In this document: positions 1-4,543 of the stretch, one piece after another
Numbering within the stretch: position 1 is the first letter of the stretch
Layout of the letters: each line of letters starts with the position of its first letter
From: an uncultured Oribacterium sp.
Lineage (GTDB): Bacteria > Bacillota > Clostridia > Lachnospirales > Lachnospiraceae
Assembly (NCBI GenBank): GCA_900772695.1
Contig: CAAGRO010000028.1
Span: forward strand, 1 to 5,376
Length of the DNA stretch: 5,376 bases
Direction: 5' to 3'
Notes under the pieces: model-generated
What the model saw: the letters and a program-made list of their open reading frames with translations, nothing else
The model's database searches: none
Told to the model about the DNA's origin: nothing
Position numbers and translations under genes: made by a program

Positions 1-6
1 GTTGAC

Positions 7-223
7 AGAGGGGTCTAAGGAGAGATACGCAAGGAGACGATGCCATCAGAAGCGCCTACGGCGCGGGCATCGTCGTTTGATTTTGCCACCAAGGTAGCAA
101 AACGGCCTCGCCGCCCGGGGGCATCCACGCGCCATAGGCGCATGGATATGTCCCAAGTGCCGCTAAGGGGACCCGACTTGATTTCACACGGTCTCTACGT
201 ATGGCCTCCGTTGCCGCCCCTCT
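7..223 (+). ncRNA. Candidate structured RNA or leader upstream of RNase H, family not identified
   Basis: I see dense complementarity and no convincing gene here. Long-range pairing: AGAGGGG (7-13) with CCCCTCT (217-223), GGAG (19-22) with CTCC (206-209), and ATACG (25-29) with CGTAT (198-202). Inside are three hairpins: 36-44 with 66-74 (9 bp) enclosing GCGCC/GGCGC (52-56/60-64); TTTTGC..ACC with GGT..GCAAAA (81-102); and ATCC..GCGCC with GGCGC..GGAT (123-147). A fourth module pairs GTCCC (150-154) with GGGAC (168-172), while CAAGT (154-158) can pair with ACTTG (176-180). These two stems are either alternatives or a tight pseudoknot. I checked by eye for tmRNA, RNase P, SRP RNA, 6S, T-box, glmS, cobalamin and lysine signatures and recognised none. 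The plus strand is assumed from the RNase H gene downstream; the minus strand folds almost as well. No clear promoter or terminator is visible. Confidence 0.4.
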
Positions 224-228
224 TGCTC

Positions 229-243
229 CTCTGCCTGAACTGT
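229..243 (+). repeat. Left copy of 15-nt exact inverted repeat
   Basis: CTCTGCCTGAACTGT here recurs exactly in inverted orientation at 4140-4154. The copy lies just beyond the last helix of the candidate RNA and about 30 nt before the RNase H start. The two copies bracket about 3.9 kb that includes every complete gene of the window except the DUF5131/DUF4186 locus. The match does not extend beyond 15 nt, and I see no flanking target duplication. Confidence 0.6.
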
Positions 244-273
244 AAGCAATGCATAAAAGAAATGGAGATGCAT

Positions 274-996
274 ATGAAATTTTATTACGCAGTGCAGAAG
301 GGGCGTCATCCTGGTATTTACGAAAACTGGAGTGACTGTCAGCGGGAGGTCATCGGGGCGACCGGGGCCGTTTATAAAAAGTTTAAAACACGGGCGGAGG
401 CGGAGGACTTCGTGAAGGGCGATGGTTACGATACGGAATTGCCATTTGGTGAACCGGAAGCTTCCGTCCCGTCATCTGCCGACGGTGCTAAAGGATCTGC
501 TCCGAAGGGGCCGCTCTTCCATTCCGTCTCGGATGTAACGGAGGCGGATGTGCTGCAGGAGCTTTCGGAGGTTACGACGGAGGCGCTGGCGTACGTTGAT
601 GGAAGCTTCAATCTCTCGACGGGCGTCTATGGTTATGGCGGGGTGCTGCTGTGTCGGGACGGAAGCATTCGCCCACTCCAGGGGCACGGACGGGATGAAA
701 CCCTGCGCACGATGCGGAACGTCGCGGGCGAGATTCATGGCGCGATGGCGGCGATTCAGGCGGCCGCCGATGCCGGCATCCCGAGCATCACGATCTTCTA
801 TGATTATATGGGCATCGAGATGTGGGCGAACGGCCAGTGGAAAACGAATAAGGAAGGGACCCGCGCGTACAAGTCCTTCATCGATGCGATCCGGCCACGC
901 ATCGAGATCCGTTTTCGGAAGGTCGCCGCACACACCGGTGTCCGCTTCAATGAGCTCGTCGACCAGCTCGCGAAGGCCTCCGTCGGCATCGCCTGA
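274..996 (+). CDS. rnhA: Ribonuclease HI with N-terminal hybrid-binding domain
   Basis: This 240-residue protein hydrolyses the RNA strand of RNA:DNA hybrids in the cytoplasm, serving R-loop and primer removal. Residues 1-48 form the viroplasmin/RNase H1 N-terminal hybrid-binding domain (FYYAVQKGRHPGIY, W19, VYKKFKTRAEAEDF). A linker rich in Pro, Ser and Ala (about 50-100) leads to the catalytic domain at about 104-238. The acidic active-site residues are visible: D109 in AYVDGS, E153 in AGEIHGA, D177 in FYDYMG and D230 in NELVDQLAK, plus H220 in VAAHTG. I chose the ATG at 274 because GGAG at 264-267 sits 6 nt upstream and the domain begins there; ATGs at 262 and 268 are in frame but overlap that site. 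The frame stays open up to 40, but that part lies in the structured region and has no domain similarity. The gene appears monocistronic. Confidence 0.93.
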   Translation: MKFYYAVQKGRHPGIYENWSDCQREVIGATGAVYKKFKTRAEAEDFVKGDGYDTELPFGEPEASVPSSADGAKGSAPKGPLFHSVSDVTEADVLQELSEVTTEALAYVDGSFNLSTGVYGYGGVLLCRDGSIRPLQGHGRDETLRTMRNVAGEIHGAMAAIQAAADAGIPSITIFYDYMGIEMWANGQWKTNKEGTRAYKSFIDAIRPRIEIRFRKVAAHTGVRFNELVDQLAKASVGIA

Positions 997-1006
997 CGGA
1001 AGTTTA

Positions 1007-1089
1007 TGGGGTCTGACCCCCACCGGTTCACCCATTCGTAAGGCTGCGCGATCGTCACTTCGCGATACTCAATGGGGTCAGACCCCATT
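1007..1089. repeat. Intergenic element bounded by GGGGTC-GACCCC palindromes
   Basis: Two palindromes, TGGGGTCTGACCCC (from 1007) and AATGGGGTCAGACCCCATT (1071-1089, 9-bp arms around one base), are reverse complements of each other at the core and bound an 83-bp unit just after the RNase H stop. The interior has smaller self-complementary pieces (GCGCGAT and CGCGAT). From general knowledge, GGGGTCAGACCCC palindromes recur in intergenic regions of many bacteria and resemble REP-type dispersed repeats. That this is a dispersed repeat here is inference. Confidence 0.55.
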
Positions 1090-1116
1090 ACGAAATTCTT
1101 AAGCTCGTCCGCACTG

Positions 1117-1166
1117 AAAAAGCTGTCGTCATGATCCGACATACCGGGTCGTGACGGCAGCTTTTT
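1117..1166. terminator. Bidirectional intrinsic terminator
   Basis: AAAAAGCTGTCGTCA (1117-1131) pairs with TGACGGCAGCTTTTT (1152-1166), 15 bp with one G-U pair on the plus transcript. The 20-nt loop holds a second short stem (GATCCG with CGGGTC). The A/T runs at the stem ends give a U tract to transcripts from either side, so it can end the RNase H message and any minus-strand message from the right. TGACGAC at 1169-1175, followed by GTTTTTT, could instead pair with GTCGTCA (1125-1131), giving a competing second terminator fold on the plus strand. Confidence 0.75.
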
Positions 1167-1323
1167 ACTGACGACGTTTTTTCTTCTGATATTTTTCTAT
1201 TGATACTTCATATTGTTTCGCATATCGTCTGTCCTTCACGATCAGGATGACAGCATCTCCATAAAGCGCTGGAATCAGGCCACCTCCCCGGCTTTTTCGG
1301 CCACAGTGAATGGTGCCGAACCT
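1165..1323 (-). other. Start-less 52-codon reading frame, possible gene remnant
   Basis: A minus-strand frame runs from just after an in-frame TGA at 1324-1326 to a TAA at 1165-1167 and ends directly at the terminator stem. Its translation looks protein-like in the second half: LYGDAVILIVKDRRY, then KQYEVSIEKYQ, then a basic KKKRRQ tail. There is no ATG, GTG or TTG near the beginning; only a rare ATT (codon 5) or a CTG is available. The base composition of the tail is more AT-rich than the neighbouring genes. It may be the 3' end of a gene whose 5' part was lost, or a chance open frame. I do not recognise the family. Confidence 0.25.
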
Positions 1324-1400
1324 TCACGTGAAAGCCTGCGTGGATCCCGGTGAACCTGAAGCTTCTCCGGCAGTCGCCGGACCCTCACGCGAAGGCCTGC
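1315..1400. repeat. Pair of 25-bp direct repeats 61 bp apart, each closing a hairpin
   Basis: Positions 1315-1339 and 1376-1400 match at 21 of 25 bases, and all four differences are transitions. The 5' arm of each copy pairs with an upstream complement: TTCGGC (1296-1301) with GCCGAA (1315-1320), and TCCGGC (1366-1371) with GCCGGA (1376-1381). The A/G change within the repeat is matched by a T/C change in the partner arm. The second copy spans the last codons and stop of the CPBP gene, so that protein's final residues are encoded by repeat sequence. No U tract follows, so these are not convincing terminators. Confidence 0.5.
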
Positions 1401-2242
1401 TTGCCTTCGTGACTGCGCTCCACGCTTACATCGCTGCGCCTGCGAAGCTTCTCCCGATGTGCATCGACGAGAATCCGGATCGTGAGGTAGACGATCGGCC
1501 CGAGGTAGATGAGGAGAACCCAGAGGCTCGTCGCATTCATCGCCTCGACGCCCTGCTGCATGCTGCCGACACCATAGATACCAGACATCATGAGCGAGGT
1601 AAAATCATAAAAGGCGTGCAGAAAAATCATCGCGAGGACGTTCCGTGCACGCGCATAGATGAGACTCAGGTAGATGCCAATGACTACATTCTGCACCATC
1701 TGGAAGACAACGGCCATCGGATCCGCTGCCCAGCTCAGGTTGATGACATGGGCGAGACCGAAAAGCAGACCGGTCAGACAGGCTGCCTGCAGCCGTCCGA
1801 ATGCGGTCGGACGGAAACTGCGAATCAGTGTTTCCTCGATGATACCCCGGAAGACGGTCTCCTCCAGGAGCCCCACCAGGAAAATAAAGGCGAGGAAAAT
1901 CAAAATCTGTGTCCAAGGCAGTGCCTCTTGCTCGATCATCAGGATACGCTCATACTGAAGAAGCAATGCATCCAGCAGAAGGACGAAACCACCCGCCTTC
2001 AGCGTATCCATGAAATTATCCTGCTCCCATGGAATCTCCTGCAGCATGCCGAAACCCGCCAGCACGAGCATGGTGAGAATCAGCGCCGACTCTTCACGAA
2101 GAAGCAGTCCGCCATAGCCCGGGATCTCGATTCCCTGCGTAACATGTGCCGTGAAATATAAAATCAGAAGAAAGGAAAGCGCCGTCATGATCGCGTACAT
2201 GATCGGGTGACGATGCATGAACGCCTTACGCGTTTCCTTCAT
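1385..2242 (-). CDS. CPBP-family intramembrane metalloprotease (CAAX/Abi type)
   Basis: This 285-residue polytopic membrane protein has the three CPBP (PF02517) active-site motifs: EETVFRG with E127, E128 and R132; FGLAH with F161 and H165; and HAFYD with H209 and D213. Hydrophobic segments are visible near 13-32, 52-70, 84-98, 110-126, 152-168, 178-196, 203-220 and 238-258. Members are glutamate-type intramembrane proteases; bacterial ones have been linked to bacteriocin self-immunity, peptide processing or surface protein retention, but the substrate here is unknown. I chose the ATG at 2242 because AAAGAGG lies 6 nt upstream; an in-frame ATG at 2362 would place 40 poorly conserved residues in the promoter region. 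The C-terminus after about 262 is basic and hydrophilic, and its last residues fall in a 25-bp repeat. The bidirectional terminator at 1117-1166 probably ends the message. Confidence 0.88.
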   Translation of the reverse strand: MKETRKAFMHRHPIMYAIMTALSFLLILYFTAHVTQGIEIPGYGGLLLREESALILTMLVLAGFGMLQEIPWEQDNFMDTLKAGGFVLLLDALLLQYERILMIEQEALPWTQILIFLAFIFLVGLLEETVFRGIIEETLIRSFRPTAFGRLQAACLTGLLFGLAHVINLSWAADPMAVVFQMVQNVVIGIYLSLIYARARNVLAMIFLHAFYDFTSLMMSGIYGVGSMQQGVEAMNATSLWVLLIYLGPIVYLTIRILVDAHREKLRRRSDVSVERSHEGKQAFA

Positions 2243-2330
2243 ATAGAACCTCTTTTCAATGTTTACATCATCCTGCCTGCCCCCACTCATCGGGCATGCA
2301 GCGCATGATCGTATCGACCGGACCCACGTA

Positions 2331-2358
2331 CATATACTGAAGACCCCGTATATGTCAA
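2331..2358 (-). promoter_or_regulatory. Probable promoter of the CPBP gene
   Basis: TTGACA (2358-2353) and TATATG (2336-2331) are separated by 16 nt on the minus strand, about 90 nt upstream of the CPBP start. The -35 box lies inside the first 37-bp tandem repeat, so repeat and promoter are intertwined. Confidence 0.5.
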
Positions 2359-2455
2359 TCATCGTATATACCAGGAATGACCCTGTATGTATCGATCATC
2401 GTTTTTATACGGAATAAACCTGTATATGTCGATCATTGTCCGGTGCTGTATATCG
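2345..2455 (-). repeat. Three tandem 37-bp repeats with promoter-like content
   Basis: Units begin at 2345, 2382 and 2419, exactly 37 bp apart, and share on the plus strand a core like CCTGTATATGTCGATCATCG with a few substitutions. Read on the minus strand each unit holds a -35-like box and a -10-like box: TCGACA, 17 nt, TATAAA in the rightmost unit; TCGATA, 19 nt, TATATA in the middle unit; and TTGACA, 16 nt, TATATG in the leftmost, where the -10 falls just past the unit. They occupy most of the gap between the small membrane protein gene and the CPBP gene. They could be duplicated promoters or an operator array spaced about 3.5 helical turns; neither is shown by sequence alone. Confidence 0.65.
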
Positions 2456-2475
2456 CACGAAACTGAAAAGAGTAT

Positions 2476-2886
2476 TTAATTCAGAAGCCGAACCGAATCC
2501 AGAATGGTCAGGATGGACAGCGGCGAAAGCACGACACAGTGACCGGGAATACCCTGCAGCGGATGAAGCTCCGCCGGCTTCAGCGTAAAACCACGATGAA
2601 GTACATCCGCACTGCCCTCATCGAAACGCTGCGCCATACGGGTTCTGCTGGCACTCTTCTCGATCGTCGCATTCAGAAAATGACGAAGCTCCGCCATATC
2701 CGAAAGCTTCCCCTCCTCGATCCGCGCCGTCAGCGAATCCTCCGCAGACACCCTGTCCGCAGCCATCTGCCTTTCCCCGCTCACCTGAAGCGCCGTAATA
2801 TTCCGAAACGGCGTAATCAACAGAAGACAGAGCACAGCCAGCAGCATCCATACCGAACTCAGCTTCTGCATTCTCCTCGTCGTCAT
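2476..2886 (-). CDS. Small single-pass membrane protein, function unknown
   Basis: This 136-residue protein has a basic N-terminus (MTTRRMQK), one hydrophobic segment at about 9-26 (SVWMLLAVLCLLLITPF) and a mostly hydrophilic, charged remainder, so it is probably a signal-anchored protein facing outward or a secreted protein with an uncleaved leader. Residues 43-90 (SAEDSLTARIEEGKLSDMAELRHFL) look helical. I see no lipobox and no recognisable domain. I chose the ATG at 2886 because AAAGGAGGG lies 7 nt upstream; in-frame ATGs further upstream (2955 and one near 2922) fall in or beside the promoter. A consensus-like promoter lies immediately upstream. No clear terminator follows, so transcription could run on into the CPBP gene in the same direction, 233 nt away. 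Confidence 0.7.
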   Translation of the reverse strand: MTTRRMQKLSSVWMLLAVLCLLLITPFRNITALQVSGERQMAADRVSAEDSLTARIEEGKLSDMAELRHFLNATIEKSASRTRMAQRFDEGSADVLHRGFTLKPAELHPLQGIPGHCVVLSPLSILTILDSVRLLN

Positions 2887-2925
2887 CGCTCCGCCCTCCT
2901 TTCTTAACCGCTTTACTTCCATTTC

Positions 2926-2955
2926 ATTATAGCATCGAGTCCTGTCAAAATTCAA
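2926..2955 (-). promoter_or_regulatory. Probable promoter of the small membrane protein gene
   Basis: A perfect TATAAT (2931-2926) lies 18 nt from TTGAAT (2955-2950) on the minus strand, about 40 nt upstream of the start codon. A perfect TTGACA (2948-2943) is also present, but only 11 nt from the TATAAT, too close for a sigma-70 pair. The promoter begins right after the U tract of the asnA terminator, which insulates the two genes. Confidence 0.65.
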
Positions 2956-2960
2956 ACATG

Positions 2961-2986
2961 AAAAGAGCCTGCTTTCAGCAGGCTCT
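2961..2986 (-). terminator. Intrinsic terminator of asnA
   Basis: On the minus strand, AGAGCCTGC (2986-2978), a 5-nt loop and GCAGGCTCT (2972-2964) form a perfect 9-bp stem followed by TTT and a further T-rich stretch. It starts 5 nt after the asnA stop codon. Confidence 0.93.
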
Positions 2987-2991
2987 CAAAA

Positions 2992-3999
2992 TCAAAGAAG
3001 GATGATATTGTGCTCGCGGCAGGTATCGATCATCTCCTGCGGCCAGATGCTGGCCTGTACCTCACCGACGTGCGCGCGGTTCAGCAGCAGCATGCAGAGA
3101 CGGGACTGCCCGATACCACCACCGATGGTGTACGGAAGCTCACCCTCGAGCAGCATCTTATGATATGGAAGGTTTGCACGATCCTCACAGCCGGCCTTCT
3201 TCAGCTGCGCACGCAGCGACGTCTCGTCGACACGGATACCCATGGAGCTGATCTCCAGTGCACAGTCAAGCGTCGGATACCAGAACAGGATGTCGCCGTT
3301 CAGTGCCCAGTCATCATAGTCCGGTGCACGACCATCGTGCGGCTCACCATTCGACAGCTTATCACCGATCCTGCTGATGAAAACGCAGCCATGCTCCTTA
3401 CAGATCGCGTTCTCACGCTCCTTCGGCGTCTTATCCGGGTACATCTGAAGCAGCGACTCGGAATCAATGAAGTAAATATCATCCGGCAGCCTGTTGACCG
3501 CATTCGGATACTTGTACCATACCTCATGCTCCATGTGCTTGATGATACGGAAGATCATGCGTACCGTACCCTCGAGGGTCGTGGTGTTCCGGTCCTCCTT
3601 GTTGATGACCATCTCCCAGTCCCACTGATCGACGTAGCAGCTGTGCAGATTATCGAGCTCCTCATCGCGACGGATCGCATTCATGTTGGTATAGAGACCC
3701 TCGCCCGGCTTGAAACCGTACTTCTTCAGTGCCATTCTCTTCCACTTCGCCAGCGAATGCACGACCTCGATCGTCTCATCCGGCCACCACGGAACATCGA
3801 AGCTGACCGGACGCTCATAGCCATTCAGATTATCATTGAGACCCGAGCTCTTCGCCACAAAAAGCGGCGCAGAGATACGGCTGAGATTCATCTCCCGCCC
3901 GAACTCCTTCTGAAATGTATCTCTGATATACTTGATCGCCTCCTGTGTCTCACGCACAGAAAGACGTGGATCATAATCCTTCGGAATCAACAGTCCCAT
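2992..3999 (-). CDS. asnA: Aspartate--ammonia ligase (asparagine synthetase A)
   Basis: This 335-residue cytoplasmic enzyme makes asparagine from aspartate, ammonia and ATP through an aspartyl-AMP intermediate; it uses ammonia rather than glutamine. It is close to the usual AsnA length (330 in E. coli) and has the class II aminoacyl-tRNA-synthetase-like fold. Visible signatures are SGLNDNLNG (D56), PVSFDVPWW (63-72), the TNMNAIRRDEEL stretch (R110), HSCYVDQWDWE (Q125), GDILFWYPTLDCALEISSMG (235-254) and the motif-3-like GGGIGQSRLCMLLL (293-306, R300). D56, R110 and Q125 align by eye with E. coli D46, R100 and Q116. The ATG at 3999 has AGGGGG 5 nt upstream. The gene is monocistronic: a terminator follows the stop at once, and a promoter candidate lies upstream. 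I saw no T-box or other leader in its 5' region. Confidence 0.97.
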   Translation of the reverse strand: MGLLIPKDYDPRLSVRETQEAIKYIRDTFQKEFGREMNLSRISAPLFVAKSSGLNDNLNGYERPVSFDVPWWPDETIEVVHSLAKWKRMALKKYGFKPGEGLYTNMNAIRRDEELDNLHSCYVDQWDWEMVINKEDRNTTTLEGTVRMIFRIIKHMEHEVWYKYPNAVNRLPDDIYFIDSESLLQMYPDKTPKERENAICKEHGCVFISRIGDKLSNGEPHDGRAPDYDDWALNGDILFWYPTLDCALEISSMGIRVDETSLRAQLKKAGCEDRANLPYHKMLLEGELPYTIGGGIGQSRLCMLLLNRAHVGEVQASIWPQEMIDTCREHNIILL

Positions 4000-4068
4000 A
4001 TTTACCCCCTAAATCCGGACATCCTACCAGCAATGCTGATACCGCCCAGTTAATCTCAATAATTAAAA

Positions 4069-4097
4069 AATTTAGCACGCACGACCTGTATATGCAA
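4069..4097 (-). promoter_or_regulatory. Candidate promoter of asnA
   Basis: TTGCAT (4097-4092), 17 nt, TAAATT (4074-4069) on the minus strand, about 70 nt before the start codon; both boxes match consensus only in part. The -35 region contains CATATACAGG (4094-4085), identical to a segment of the rightmost 37-bp repeat upstream of the CPBP gene and at almost the same distance from the -10 box. The rest of the 4000-4173 interval holds an AT-rich patch near 4055-4075 and nothing else I recognise. Confidence 0.35.
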
Positions 4098-4139
4098 GTT
4101 CTTTTCGTGACACCTGAAACGTTGCTGTATCGATGGGAA

Positions 4140-4154
4140 ACAGTTCAGGCAGAG
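4140..4154 (-). repeat. Right copy of 15-nt exact inverted repeat
   Basis: This is the reverse complement of CTCTGCCTGAACTGT at 229-243. It lies 20 nt after the DUF4186 stop and abuts a small GC-rich hairpin (AGCCC at 4153-4157 with GGGCT at 4163-4167). That hairpin lacks a U tract on the minus strand, so the terminator of the DUF5131/DUF4186 message is not clear. Confidence 0.6.
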
Positions 4155-4173
4155 CCCCCTCCGGGCTTCGCTT

Positions 4174-4530
4174 TTATACTTTCATCTCCCGATCGATCCA
4201 GCACATCTGCACCGAAACGATGTAGCGCTGCTCTGCCTCCGTAAGCGCCCGATGCGGCGGGATGTGATGCCACTTCGAGAGACAGCCGCGACAGCAGCAG
4301 CCGGTGGCATGCTGCGCGATGAAGACCGGGTGCCCCCGCCACGGGGTCTGCTTCCCATCATTCCGCGGCTCCGCCGGTGCCAGACGCTCCCGGATGAAGT
4401 CCCGCGCATGCTCCTCGATCTTCGCACGCCCCTGCTTCTCGAAGTAGGCGCGCTCCTGCGCCCGAAGATGAAAGCCGGACCGGAATTTGCTCTGTGCGAG
4501 GCGCGCAAACAGGCGTGTCCTCGCCTGGTC
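4174..4530 (-). CDS. DUF4186 domain, apparently translated by +1 frameshift from the DUF5131 gene
   Basis: These 118 codons encode a nearly complete DUF4186 domain: LFARLAQSKFRSGFHL, then HARDFIRERLAP, NDGKQTPWRGHPVFIAQHATG, CCCRGCLSKWHHIP and LTEAEQRYIV, ending WIDREMKV. The conserved His and Cys residues in HPVFIAQHATGCCCRGCLSKWH suggest metal binding, which is inference; the family function is not established. No ATG, GTG or TTG occurs in frame near the domain start. The only in-frame ATGs are about 45 codons upstream (4668 and two codons further), in a stretch antiparallel to family expectation and read in another frame as the DUF5131 tail. Entry at 4530 assumes a +1 slip at CCC UGA, giving HP then DQARTRLF. 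A rare initiation codon or a sequencing indel are alternatives. Confidence 0.75.
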   Translation of the reverse strand, partial: DQARTRLFARLAQSKFRSGFHLRAQERAYFEKQGRAKIEEHARDFIRERLAPAEPRNDGKQTPWRGHPVFIAQHATGCCCRGCLSKWHHIPPHRALTEAEQRYIVSVQMCWIDREMKV

Positions 4531-4543
4531 AGGGATGACCTCC
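4528..4543 (-). other. RF2-like programmed +1 frameshift site
   Basis: On the minus strand the sequence reads GGAGGT CAT CCC TGA C. GGAGGU (4543-4538) is fully complementary to the anti-Shine-Dalgarno sequence and lies 3 nt upstream of CCC (4534-4532), which is followed by UGA (4531-4529) and C. The prfB site of E. coli has the same order and spacing: AGGGGG, UAU, CUU UGA C. Proline tRNA on CCC could re-pair on CCU, skipping one base and reading GAC next. That change moves from the DUF5131 frame into the DUF4186 frame. Confidence 0.6.

Noticed and set aside
2..30. TTGACA at 2-7 as a promoter for RNase H
   Set aside because: No acceptable -10 box lies 16-18 nt downstream, and these bases overlap the proposed RNA helices.
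40..273. N-terminal extension of RNase H to an ATG at 40
   Set aside because: The added 78 residues are not domain-like and overlap the structured region; the start at 274 has a good ribosome site and begins directly with the hybrid-binding domain.
804..1142. 112-codon minus-strand frame beginning MSDHDDSFF and containing two GSDPI strings
   Set aside because: The strings are translations of the palindromic repeats, the start lies in a terminator loop without a ribosome site, and the rest runs antisense through RNase H.
1310..2161. 283-codon open frame on the plus strand opposite the CPBP gene
   Set aside because: The CPBP frame carries all three catalytic motifs and a good ribosome site. 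The plus-strand frame is a hydrophilic mirror with no motif.
2345..2455. CRISPR array
   Set aside because: The 37-bp units are contiguous tandem repeats without distinct spacers, and there are no cas genes in view.
3010..4053. 347-codon open frame on the plus strand across asnA
   Set aside because: It is antisense to a clearly conserved enzyme gene, has no ribosome binding site or domain, and its Leu/Arg/Ile-rich composition is that expected from the opposite strand.
4153..4175. Plus-strand hairpin AGCCC/GGGCT followed by TTTT as a terminator
   Set aside because: The stem is only 5 bp, the T run is 4 nt away, and there is no plus-strand gene upstream to terminate.
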